A stretch of DNA of 7,072 bases from Lachnospiraceae bacterium UBA3801. Its GTDB lineage: Bacteria > Bacillota > Clostridia > Lachnospirales > Lachnospiraceae. The notes below the pieces were generated by a model. The model was not told where the DNA came from. It searched no databases and saw nothing but the letters and a program-made list of their open reading frames with translations. The translations under genes and the position numbers were made by a program. Location of the stretch: assembly GCA_002368685.1 (NCBI GenBank), contig DFEN01000091.1, forward strand, positions 1 through 7,072. The letters run 5' to 3'. Positions 1 to 6,946 of this stretch are shown here, in pieces (position 1 is the stretch's first letter; every line of letters begins with the position of its first letter).

Positions 1-42
1 ATAAGTCGTTTATCATACGAACTCGGCTATATACATTTTCAT

Positions 43-2451
43 TTATTCCGTAATTAGTTCGCGAGAGCTTAGCTTCTTCACCTTACGAGAAGCAATGTAT
101 CCAAAGATGAAATATACTACAAGGAATACGAGTATTGGCTTCATAAAGAACCAGAAATCAAAGTCTAAGACAACGTGAGGTATTCCAAACATAGCGAATA
201 CTGAGGACATCATCTTCTCGGAGAAGAGCCTAGCTATAATGATTCCGAAAACTGAGCTAATGAGGCAGAGTATTGTGAATCTCGTAGCAAACTGTCTACG
301 GATACTTCCAACAGAGAATCCGATAGCTCTATAAATGCCTAGATCTGTACGTTCCTGAATAAATGCTTTGTTACATACCATGAGGACAGTAACTATTGCG
401 AAGATAAAGGACAGTGTATATATAAGGATTCTTGAACCATCTGCTGCGGTATAGAAGTTATTCACGAACATAGCCTTATCTTTATCAAAGTCACTGAATT
501 TGATTTCCACTTCATCACCATACTTTTCTTTGACTTCCTCTTCGATCTTCTTACCATCACTTGGATCATCCAGGATTATTCCGTGCATACTCAGCTGATT
601 GTATTTGTATTTCTTAGTTTTGTCCTTCTTCAGTCTATCAAGTCCTTCTAGAGACATGGAGATACATTTTCCTGTATCATTCATAGTCTGGAAAATGCCT
701 ACTACAACAAAGTCTTCAGACAGTTCATCACGACCGATGGAAACTGTATCGCCTACATTTATATCCAGAAGATCGCTAATCTGTTCCGTGATAACTATCT
801 CATTATCATACTTGATATCTCTACCCTTATAGACAGTGGATAGTTGATCTGGGAAGGCTTTAACTATACAGCTTACATTTTCGCCCTCTATAGACATATA
901 AATGTGTGACCAATACTGTTTACTCTTGATATTAGAATATTTCTCAACGATTTCTTCAATATCCTCTGTTGAATACTTTGGTTCATTCACATTAAATGCA
1001 TATTCAATCTCGTAAAATGGCTCACCCATAGATTCAAGAGCTTCTCTAGACTGAATGAAGCCGCCCATGAGTTCTACAGTTATGATAGTGAAAATAAGAA
1101 GTGAAGTAACAACTATAATACTTATATATCTCTTTGGTGCAGAGGTTATCTGGCGAAGTCCCAGCCAGAAGCCCTGTCCCTTCTTAAATATTGGGGCATT
1201 TATCCTACTATCGAAGTAGAAATCATCTCTTCCCTTTGTAATAGCTTTAACCGGTGTTGTTCTTGATACTCTTCTGGTGAAGAGCCAAACAAAGATAACT
1301 GTTACTAAAAACAGAGCAAGTGTGAAAATTACCGCTTCTAGTACAGGCACCTGCTTTGCTGGTATAATCGATGTCAGTTCGAAGAATACTGAGCTCATTA
1401 CTCTTTCCAGAGGAATAGAGACAATAACTCCGAGTATAACTCCTACCAGTTCTACAAAAAGGTACTGAATCACATAGATAGTACGGATTTTCTTATTAGT
1501 AAAGCCCTGGCTCTTAAGTATGCCTAGGTTTACATAATCTATTTCCGTTTCAGTGCTGATATTATGACCGGCTACGATTATAAATATAGCCAGAAGAAGT
1601 ACTGCAAATCCAGTTATTACCGCAAGGATTATATTTATAAATATTCCTGTGTAGTGTTCAGCGGTCTCTTTTGAGAGTGAGGAAATAGATAAATCATCAA
1701 ACTTAGTAGCCAGATTCAAGTCCCTAAGAAAGACATTTGAGGATTCATCCGCCTTCTCTGTAGGGAATACATAGGTGATTTTTCCATAAAAGGAATTATT
1801 TTTATCCTGAAGCTCATCTGACTGTTTCTCTACGTTAGCATATATTTCATCAAAATCCTCTTCACTTAGAAATACTGTTTTCCAACCCATAATGGAAGAA
1901 CCCATATAAGCGTCCTGTACGAAACCTTTAACAGTAAATTCCCTAGTTTCATCCATGAAGTCTATTGATATCTTCCCTCCTGCCTCAGCCCCCAGGGTTC
2001 CATGTATTCCGTATGGTAAATAGATTTCCCCCTTCTTAAGACCAAGAGAAGCATGTTCCTTCGTGCCCGGCATAATGAGGTCAGAACAGTCGCTATTCAT
2101 AATAGGCAGTGTATCTAGCATTTTAGTCACAAAATAGCCATTACTTTCCTCTTCTTTTCCTACAGTAGCTTTTCTTCCGACCAGAGCATCATAAACCTCT
2201 ACGTGATCTACTGTATCTTCAGCCTCTACCTTCTTTTTAAGTTCCTCTGAATATTTACTATTATCAAAATAAGCGAATATTACGCCTTTATCTTCTATCT
2301 TAAAGGCCTCCTCAGTAGCCGTCTCATAATTCTTTCTAACTCCAATCATAGTTATTACACTAACTACGATGAACATAGTGAGAAGCATGAAACTAATCAT
2401 GGTGCCTTTTCTATTTCTTATACTTGCTTTAACAAGTGAGAGTGTTTCCAT
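43..2451 (-). CDS. FtsX/MacB-like ABC transporter permease, 8 TM, two extracytoplasmic domains
   Basis: This is the membrane subunit of an FtsX-type (type VII) ABC transporter, 802 aa. Eight hydrophobic segments are visible at about residues 18-38, 268-294, 323-347, 370-392, 442-462, 673-693, 723-742 and 766-787. They fall into two 4-helix halves, each with a large outside domain (about 40-267 and 463-672) between its first and second helix. The two FtsX coupling regions are readable: DYVNLGILKSQGF (305-317) and ERTDLGIYRAIGF (700-712). Such permeases do not carry a solute through the membrane in the usual way; they transmit ATPase motion to the cell surface for lipid, lipoprotein or peptide export, or hydrolase control. 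The substrate here cannot be read from sequence. The start is ATG at 2451, because AGGAG lies 7 nt upstream; an in-frame ATG at 2529 would overlap the ATPase gene and lacks this support. The protein ends ...ELITE. The ATPase gene lies 49 bp upstream. Family is certain, role is not. Confidence 0.93.
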   Translation of the reverse strand: METLSLVKASIRNRKGTMISFMLLTMFIVVSVITMIGVRKNYETATEEAFKIEDKGVIFAYFDNSKYSEELKKKVEAEDTVDHVEVYDALVGRKATVGKEEESNGYFVTKMLDTLPIMNSDCSDLIMPGTKEHASLGLKKGEIYLPYGIHGTLGAEAGGKISIDFMDETREFTVKGFVQDAYMGSSIMGWKTVFLSEEDFDEIYANVEKQSDELQDKNNSFYGKITYVFPTEKADESSNVFLRDLNLATKFDDLSISSLSKETAEHYTGIFINIILAVITGFAVLLLAIFIIVAGHNISTETEIDYVNLGILKSQGFTNKKIRTIYVIQYLFVELVGVILGVIVSIPLERVMSSVFFELTSIIPAKQVPVLEAVIFTLALFLVTVIFVWLFTRRVSRTTPVKAITKGRDDFYFDSRINAPIFKKGQGFWLGLRQITSAPKRYISIIVVTSLLIFTIITVELMGGFIQSREALESMGEPFYEIEYAFNVNEPKYSTEDIEEIVEKYSNIKSKQYWSHIYMSIEGENVSCIVKAFPDQLSTVYKGRDIKYDNEIVITEQISDLLDINVGDTVSIGRDELSEDFVVVGIFQTMNDTGKCISMSLEGLDRLKKDKTKKYKYNQLSMHGIILDDPSDGKKIEEEVKEKYGDEVEIKFSDFDKDKAMFVNNFYTAADGSRILIYTLSFIFAIVTVLMVCNKAFIQERTDLGIYRAIGFSVGSIRRQFATRFTILCLISSVFGIIIARLFSEKMMSSVFAMFGIPHVVLDFDFWFFMKPILVFLVVYFIFGYIASRKVKKLSSRELITE

Positions 2452-2458
2452 TTCTATA

Positions 2459-2463
2459 CTCCT
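2459..2463 (-). promoter_or_regulatory. Ribosome binding site setting the permease start
   Basis: On the minus strand AGGAG stands 7 nt before the ATG at 2451-2449. This favours that start over the in-frame ATG at 2529, which would add 26 residues and overlap the 3' end of the ATPase gene. The shorter protein also begins directly with the basic leader and first helix usual for FtsX permeases (METLSLVKASIRNRK). Confidence 0.8.
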
Positions 2464-2500
2464 ATATAAGATCCTTCGCGTAGCTCCAGATAAAATATTG

Positions 2501-3316
2501 TTACCAGTCAAGAGATTCGAGCCAAGCATTTACCTGAGCTTCGCGGGATTTATCGCTTTGAAGTGGCTCACCGGCAATATTCTTCTCACCATATTTAGTG
2601 AGTTCGAGCTCGCCTACTATGTTTCCGTCCTCGAGATAAAGAAGTCTATTACCTCTGATAGCGGACTTTATATCATGAGTAACCATTACTATACTTTGAC
2701 CTTCATTATTTATATCCGTAAGAAGATCTAGAACCGCGGTTGTATTTTTCTTATTAAGTGCACCTGTTGGCTCATCCGCAAAAAGAACTGTAGGATCATT
2801 TATAACCGCTCTTGCAATAGCGCATCTCTGCTGCTCTCCACCTGATACTCTTGAAGGCAAATGATTCTTAACCTCAGTGAGACTCATTCTATCCAGGAGC
2901 TCCTCCGCCTTTTTCTTTGTATCTGCAGCACTTCTGCTCTTATCCAGATAACCTGTGACTGCAACATTTTCGAGGAGAGTCAGATTGCTTACGAGATGCA
3001 TCTGCTGGAAGACGAAACCAAAATCTTCGCTTCTAAGCTTTGACATCTGTCTTTCTTTAGTCTGTGTTATGTCAACCTCTTGGTCATTTTCGCCCTCTCT
3101 CTTCTTACTCGTGAAGAGAACCTGTCCGGCAGTCGCCTTATCCATTCCGGAAAGCGCATACAGGAGGGTTGATTTACCAGACCCAGACGAACCCATAATC
3201 ACGGTAAAGTCTCCATCATATATTTCCATATTTACATTTGAAAGCACGTGAACCTGCTGTCCATTACTTGCAAATGTCTTCTGTACATCTTTTACGGTTA
3301 AAATGCTTTTCTTCAT
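2501..3316 (-). CDS. ABC transporter ATP-binding protein, LolD/MacB type
   Basis: This is the cytoplasmic ATPase partner of the FtsX-type permease encoded immediately downstream. Numbering from the alternative ATG at 3319 (272 aa), the motifs appear in order: Walker A GSSGSGKST (43-51), Q-loop FVFQQ (102-106), signature SGGEQQR (159-165), Walker B VLFADE (178-183) with catalytic Glu183, and switch His215 in VTHD. The D-loop reads ALN rather than the canonical ALD; as far as I recall this variant also occurs in other ATPases that serve FtsX permeases. About 35 residues follow the H-loop strand region and end in a Trp-containing tail without a recognised domain. Two ATGs are adjacent (3319 and 3316); the second is chosen because GAGG is 6 nt from it but only 3 nt from the first. 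ATPase and permease probably form a two-gene operon. The family is secure; the exported substrate is unknown and no sensor kinase or regulator gene accompanies the pair. Confidence 0.95.
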   Translation of the reverse strand: MKKSILTVKDVQKTFASNGQQVHVLSNVNMEIYDGDFTVIMGSSGSGKSTLLYALSGMDKATAGQVLFTSKKREGENDQEVDITQTKERQMSKLRSEDFGFVFQQMHLVSNLTLLENVAVTGYLDKSRSAADTKKKAEELLDRMSLTEVKNHLPSRVSGGEQQRCAIARAVINDPTVLFADEPTGALNKKNTTAVLDLLTDINNEGQSIVMVTHDIKSAIRGNRLLYLEDGNIVGELELTKYGEKNIAGEPLQSDKSREAQVNAWLESLDW

Positions 3317-3320
3317 CATT

Positions 3321-3326
3321 CACCTC
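3321..3326 (-). promoter_or_regulatory. Ribosome binding site of the ABC ATPase
   Basis: The minus strand reads GAGGTG-A-ATG-ATG. The GAGG core is 3 nt from the first ATG (3319) and 6 nt from the second (3316), so the second start is favoured. The difference is a single N-terminal methionine. Confidence 0.65.
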
Positions 3327-3348
3327 TAATTAGTCATAAATCTTTTTT

Positions 3349-3386
3349 AAAAAGGTACTGCAAACTGCGCTGTTTACAGTACCTTT
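3349..3386 (-). terminator. Intrinsic terminator downstream of feoAB
   Basis: A 15-bp inverted repeat has arms 3351-3365 and 3372-3386 and a 6-nt loop. Its one non-Watson-Crick pair (C3361 against A3376) becomes a G-U wobble in minus-strand RNA. In that direction the stem ends in five T residues (3353-3349). It starts 44 nt past the feoAB stop codon, the expected position for feoAB termination, and separates that gene from the ABC operon. The strand is assigned from the wobble, the T-run and the gene order. Confidence 0.75.
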
Positions 3387-3416
3387 ATATCATTTAACTT
3401 ATTAAGGAGTCCTTAA
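3384..3416 (-). promoter_or_regulatory. Candidate promoter/operator for the ABC operon, with 15-bp palindrome
   Basis: A perfect palindrome TTAAGGA-G-TCCTTAA occupies 3402-3416. On the minus strand, TATAAA (3389-3384; 5 of 6 matches to TATAAT) follows it, so the palindrome would cover the -35 position, where no good TTGACA match is seen. Transcription would begin near 3377, inside the 5' arm of the feoAB terminator, so the new transcript could not form that full hairpin. Only 29 to 32 nt lie between the terminator and the ATPase start, leaving little room for another promoter. This is an inference from sequence only. Confidence 0.3.
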
Positions 3417-3429
3417 GAACTATAAATAT

Positions 3430-5817
3430 TTAAAAAATTACATTTATCAGGAAGGCAACTACCCACGCAACCGCGCACTGAAGTCCAACCATCATAAGGG
3501 CCCATTTAGCTCCAAGCTCTCTCTTAACTGAAGCAATCGCTGCTACACAAGGGGTATAAAGCAGGCAGAAAACAAGGAGTGCCATAGCGGCTGTCGGAGT
3601 AATACTTCCGACAAGTGTCGCTGTATTGCCAAAGAGTATCGATAATGTAGATACCACACTCTCCTTCGCCATAAAGCCTGTGATCAGCGCCGTAGTTATT
3701 CTCCAGTCCCCGAAGCCTAGTGGTTTAAATACAGGAGATATGAACTCCGCTACTCTAGCAAGTATACTATCCTGCGGATCACTAACTAGTCCCAGATGAG
3801 TATTAAAGGTCTGAAGGAACCATATAACGATAGTCGCAATAAAAATAACCGTGAAGGCTTTTATCAGGAAATCCTTTGCCTTCTCCCAAAGCAGCTGTGC
3901 TACATTCTTAACCCCAGGAAGCCTATAATTAGGAAGCTCCATAACAAATGGTACAGCTTCGCCCTTAAAGACTGTATTCTTTGCAACTGCTGCCGTAAGG
4001 ATTCCGACAACTATACCTATAAGATATAGTCCGATCATTATAAGCGCACCTTTACCAGGGAAAAATGCCGCTGTAAAGAAGCCATATATCGGAATCTTAG
4101 CGGTACAGCTCATAAAAGGAATAAGCATTATTGTCATTTTTCTATCTCGTTCAGAAGGGAGCGTCCTACTGGACATAACTCCCGGCACCGAACAACCAAA
4201 GCCTATAAGCATAGGAACTATACTTCTACCCGATAGACCTAGCTTTCTGAGAGGCTTATCCATAACAAAGGCTACTCTTGCGAGATAACCTGAATCCTCC
4301 AAAAGTGAAAGGAACAGGAATAAAATGATGATTATCGGAAGGAAGCTAAGAACACTACCTACACCATTAATTATTCCATCTATAATGAGCGAATGAACGA
4401 CATCATTTAAATTTGAAGCGGTCAGGAGTTTATCGAGACTAGCAGCCCCATAGTCGATCAGTTTCTCCAACAGGCCCTGCAGCCAGGCTCCTATAACATT
4501 AAAAGTCAGGAAGAAGGTAAGTCCCATGATAAGGATAAATGCAGGAATCGCTGTAAATCTTCCGGTCAGTATCCTATCTATCTTCTCACTTCTCTCCCTT
4601 TCCTTACTCTCAGCAGGCTTTATAACAGTAGCTGAGACGAGCTTCTGAATAAAGGAGAATCTCATATCTGCTATGGCTGCAGATCTATCCAGACCTCGTT
4701 CCTCTTCCATCTGAAGAATGATATGTTCTATCATTTCCTTTTCATTCTGTGAGAGCTCCAGAGCATCTATAACTCGAGAATCTCCCTCTATAACCTTATT
4801 AGCCGCAAATCTTACAGGAATTTCGGCCCTTTTCGCGTGGTCCTCTATCAGGTGCATGATACCGTGCAGACATCTATGAACAGCTCCGCCATGGTCATTT
4901 TCATCACAGAAGTCCTTCTTTCCCGGACTCTCTTGATATTTTGCCACATGCATCGCATGACTTATAAGTTCATCAACACCCTCATTTTTAGCCGCTGATA
5001 TAGGAATAACCGGGATTCCGAGCAGCGCCTCCATATCATTTATCTTGATAGATCCGCCATTACCGCGAACCTCATCCATCATATTTAGAGCAAGCACCAT
5101 AGGGATATCCAGTTCCATAAGCTGCATAGTAAGATATAGATTTCTCTCTATATTTGTAGCATCTACTATATTTATTATTCCCTTTGGCTTCTCGCCGATT
5201 ATATATTGTCTCGAAACTATCTCTTCATCTGTATATGGGGATAGAGAATATATACCCGGCAGATCAACAACCTCTGTATTTGGTACATTTCTGATACCAC
5301 CACATTTTCTATCTACTGTTACGCCTGGGAAATTGCCGACATGCTGATTAGAACCTGTCAGCTGATTGAAAAGTGTAGTCTTACCACTATTCTGATTTCC
5401 AGCCAAAGCAAAGCTTATTACTTCGCCTTCTGGGAGCGGGGTCTCATGTGTTTTATCATGATAGATACCACCCTCACCAAGTCCTGGGTGATGAACCTTG
5501 GACTTACCTCTATCTTTACTACCGCTTTTATCCTTACCACTCTTCGAATCCTCAGTTTCAAGATCATTTTCATCTCGAAGTTCAGAAACGGAAGCTGTCT
5601 TCTCTATCTCAATCTTCTCAGCATCATCCAGCCTGAGCGTCAGCTCATAGCCGTGCACTCTAAGCTCCATAGGGTCTCCCATAGGGGCAAACTTTATAAG
5701 AGTCATTTCTGCGCCAGGAATAACGCCCATATCAAGAAAGTGCTGTCTGAGCGCACCTTCCCCACCGACGGCCTTGATAATACAAGACTCGCCTATTCCA
5801 AGTTCTCTAAGTGTCAT
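3430..5817 (-). CDS. feoB: Ferrous iron transporter, FeoA-FeoB fusion
   Basis: This inner-membrane Fe2+ importer has the small FeoA protein fused to its N-terminus; 795 aa suits a fusion. Residues 1-73 form a FeoA SH3-like domain (LGIGESCIIKAVGG, LDMGVIPGAEMTL). A charged, Lys/Ser/Asp/Glu-rich linker follows to about 130. The FeoB G domain shows G1 GNQNSGKT (140-147), switch GVTVDRK (165-171), G3 DLPG (185-188), G4 NMMD (245-248) and G5 SAA (274-276). A helical spacer (about 280-400) leads into the polytopic membrane part. This has the two gate-like repeats, with Cys541 in GFGCSVPGVMSSRT and Cys571 in FMSCTAKIPIYGF, and the late YTPCVAA segment with Cys757. GTP binding in the cytosolic domain is known to be required for uptake by the family. 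The start is supported by AAAGGAG 8 nt upstream. No separate feoA or feoC is adjacent. It is divergent from the AEC gene and closed by the terminator at 3349-3386. Iron-dependent control is expected but not proved. Confidence 0.97.
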   Translation of the reverse strand: MTLRELGIGESCIIKAVGGEGALRQHFLDMGVIPGAEMTLIKFAPMGDPMELRVHGYELTLRLDDAEKIEIEKTASVSELRDENDLETEDSKSGKDKSGSKDRGKSKVHHPGLGEGGIYHDKTHETPLPEGEVISFALAGNQNSGKTTLFNQLTGSNQHVGNFPGVTVDRKCGGIRNVPNTEVVDLPGIYSLSPYTDEEIVSRQYIIGEKPKGIINIVDATNIERNLYLTMQLMELDIPMVLALNMMDEVRGNGGSIKINDMEALLGIPVIPISAAKNEGVDELISHAMHVAKYQESPGKKDFCDENDHGGAVHRCLHGIMHLIEDHAKRAEIPVRFAANKVIEGDSRVIDALELSQNEKEMIEHIILQMEEERGLDRSAAIADMRFSFIQKLVSATVIKPAESKERERSEKIDRILTGRFTAIPAFILIMGLTFFLTFNVIGAWLQGLLEKLIDYGAASLDKLLTASNLNDVVHSLIIDGIINGVGSVLSFLPIIIILFLFLSLLEDSGYLARVAFVMDKPLRKLGLSGRSIVPMLIGFGCSVPGVMSSRTLPSERDRKMTIMLIPFMSCTAKIPIYGFFTAAFFPGKGALIMIGLYLIGIVVGILTAAVAKNTVFKGEAVPFVMELPNYRLPGVKNVAQLLWEKAKDFLIKAFTVIFIATIVIWFLQTFNTHLGLVSDPQDSILARVAEFISPVFKPLGFGDWRITTALITGFMAKESVVSTLSILFGNTATLVGSITPTAAMALLVFCLLYTPCVAAIASVKRELGAKWALMMVGLQCAVAWVVAFLINVIF

Positions 5818-5834
5818 TTAATTAACTCCTTTGA

Positions 5835-5880
5835 TGTAAATCCTATTTACAGTAAGTTATGTTACTTTAACCTACGTAAA
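5835..5880. promoter_or_regulatory. Candidate operator cluster in the feoAB leader: palindrome plus GTAA/TTAC half-sites
   Basis: A perfect 17-bp palindrome TGTAAAT-CCT-ATTTACA (5835-5851) ends 2 nt upstream of the feoAB ribosome binding site (5826-5832). Next to it is AGTAA-GTTATG-TTACT (5851-5866), and another GTAAA lies at 5876-5880. In all there are five GTAA/TTAC half-sites within 45 bp, several spaced 10 to 11 bp apart. This looks like a site for a dimeric regulator, plausibly metal-responsive given the gene. It does not match the classical 7-1-7 Fur box or the DtxR consensus as I know them. In RNA the palindrome could form only a weak AU-rich hairpin with a 3-nt loop. Confidence 0.45.
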
Positions 5881-5887
5881 AAAGCAA
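5859..5887 (-). promoter_or_regulatory. Candidate feoAB promoter
   Basis: On the minus strand TTGCTT (5887-5882) and TAACAT (5864-5859) are separated by 17 bp. They match the vegetative consensus at 3 of 6 and 4 of 6 positions. Transcription would start near 5852, at the edge of the 17-bp palindrome, an ideal repressor position. An alternative minus-strand -10 is TATAAT at 5933-5928, but its -35 region is poor. Either, both or neither may be used. Confidence 0.3.
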
Positions 5888-5909
5888 CGAGAAATGTTAT
5901 ACATTTTTA

Positions 5910-5937
5910 TTGCAATATATCTCGATTATTATATAAT
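5910..5937 (+). promoter_or_regulatory. Promoter of the AEC permease gene
   Basis: TTGCAA (5910-5915; 4 of 6 matches to TTGACA) is followed after 16 bp by a perfect TATAAT (5932-5937). The predicted transcription start near 5944 gives a leader of about 70 nt, in which I see no recognisable riboswitch. The -10 box lies inside the palindrome GATTAT-TAT-ATAATC (5924-5938), which also creates a TATAAT on the opposite strand (5933-5928). Confidence 0.6.
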
Positions 5938-5938
5938 C
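5924..5938. repeat. Palindrome over the divergent -10 region
   Basis: GATTAT-TAT-ATAATC has 6-bp perfect arms around a 3-bp centre. It contains TATAAT on both strands (plus 5932-5937, minus 5933-5928), so the two possible -10 boxes overlap. Its AT-rich GAT/ATC ends loosely recall the GATAAT units of Fur boxes, but it is not a clear match. Confidence 0.45.
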
Positions 5939-6013
5939 AATTAGTCACTTGAAACATTTAAGCTATTGTCACCTAAAAACTGACGCTTGCAAAAGGTCGT
6001 AAAGGAATTATAA

Positions 6014-6937
6014 ATGAGTACCATCGTTACACTAGAGCAAATGGGAGTTATAACCATCCTGGTTGCTATCGGAATCTATCTATATAAAAGAGAGGTCATC
6101 GACAACACGACCTCTCAAAAAATATCAGTTATTATCATGGATATCTGTAATCCCGCGCTGATACTTGCATCCATGCTATCCGGAAATGTATCAGCTACGC
6201 ATGCGGATCTGATTGAAGCACTTATTATCGGTGCACTCTTCTATATATTCCTTGTCATTCTCGGATTCCTACTTCCAATAATACTCAGAGTCGACAATAA
6301 TAATCAGAGATTCTACAACCTAATGACTGTATATACAAATGTTGGTTTCATTGGAATCCCTGTCGCAAGAGCTATTCTACCTGAAAATGCCATTCTATAT
6401 GTAATCGTATGTAATGTCATGTACAGCCTGCTCTTCTACACACATGGAATAACAATACTGGGACGCGGCAAGGAGAAAATGAATCTTAAGAAGGTCTTTA
6501 GTCCGGGAACCATCATGGCACTGCTTGCACTTGTAGTTTTCTGGTTTGACCTGAAGCCACCACTTATTATTTCAAGCAGTATAAGCTACATCGGAAATGC
6601 CACAGTATTCCTATCAATGGCACTCCTCGGTGTATCTATCGCAAGATCAGATATTACTAAGGGACTAAAGAATATAAGGATTTGGGCTTACATTCTAATC
6701 CGAATGATACTGGTACCTGTAGCGCTATTCTTTATCCTTAGAGCCGCTCACTGTGATGATATAACAATTCTTGGCATATGCCTCATGGCAGAGATGCCAA
6801 TAGGTAACCTGCCACTCATTCAGTCTGAAAAAATGGGCGAGGATACAGAGCTACTATCTAGCGCCATTACTGTTTCAACTATTGCTTCGATGGCAACGAT
6901 AACCGTGTTAATGAGTATATTTACAACTATGTTATAA
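6014..6937 (+). CDS. AEC-family permease (auxin efflux carrier / malate permease-like)
   Basis: This is a multi-pass membrane carrier of 307 aa, the usual length for the bacterial AEC family (membrane transport protein family that includes plant PIN-related and bacterial MleP-like carriers). About ten hydrophobic segments are seen, at roughly residues 9-26, 35-57, 66-91, 101-122, 126-148, 165-180, 186-210, 222-242, 250-271 and 280-305, consistent with a 5+5 inverted repeat. Family-like motifs are CNPALI (45-50) in the broken second helix, YTNVGFIGIPV (107-117) in helix 4, MALLGVSIA (202-210) and MPIGNLPLIQSEKMG (261-275). Bacterial members are known or thought to move malate, other organic acids or amino-acid-like anions; the substrate here is not readable. 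The ATG is fixed by AAAGGA (6001-6006), 7 nt upstream. The gene is alone on the plus strand, divergent from feoAB, with its own promoter at 5910-5937. Family assignment is strong; the substrate is open. Confidence 0.9.
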   Translation: MSTIVTLEQMGVITILVAIGIYLYKREVIDNTTSQKISVIIMDICNPALILASMLSGNVSATHADLIEALIIGALFYIFLVILGFLLPIILRVDNNNQRFYNLMTVYTNVGFIGIPVARAILPENAILYVIVCNVMYSLLFYTHGITILGRGKEKMNLKKVFSPGTIMALLALVVFWFDLKPPLIISSSISYIGNATVFLSMALLGVSIARSDITKGLKNIRIWAYILIRMILVPVALFFILRAAHCDDITILGICLMAEMPIGNLPLIQSEKMGEDTELLSSAITVSTIASMATITVLMSIFTTML

Positions 6938-6946
6938 GATTATAAT

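Noticed and set aside
28..39. 12-mer TATATACATTTT shared with 7022-7033, with a near copy at 5898-5907
   Set aside because: It is short and AT-rich, lacks flanking similarity, terminal inverted repeats or target duplications, and no transposase is present; chance is the simplest reading.
2452..2529. In-frame N-terminal extension of the permease starting at ATG 2529
   Set aside because: It would overlap the ATPase gene by 29 bp, has no good ribosome binding site, and adds residues unlike the start of FtsX permeases; ATG 2451 has AGGAG at 7 nt.
2369..2731. Plus-strand open frame of 120 codons across the ATPase-permease junction
   Set aside because: It is antisense to two clearly coding regions and has no recognisable domain or translation start signal.
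5835..5851. Catabolite-control (cre) site or classical Fur box at the feoAB palindrome
   Set aside because: The central CCT and 7-3-7 layout do not fit the TGNAANCGNTNNCA cre pattern or the TGATAATNATTATCA Fur pattern, so no regulator name is given.
5341..5952. Plus-strand open frame of 203 codons antisense to the feoAB 5' end
   Set aside because: It is a shadow of feoAB: composition is unlike a real protein, it runs across the intergenic operator region, and it has no family resemblance or ribosome binding site.
5944..6013. Possible riboswitch in the AEC leader
   Set aside because: The leader is only about 70 nt, with no strong stems, no recognised aptamer motif and no terminator or anti-RBS hairpin before the start codon.
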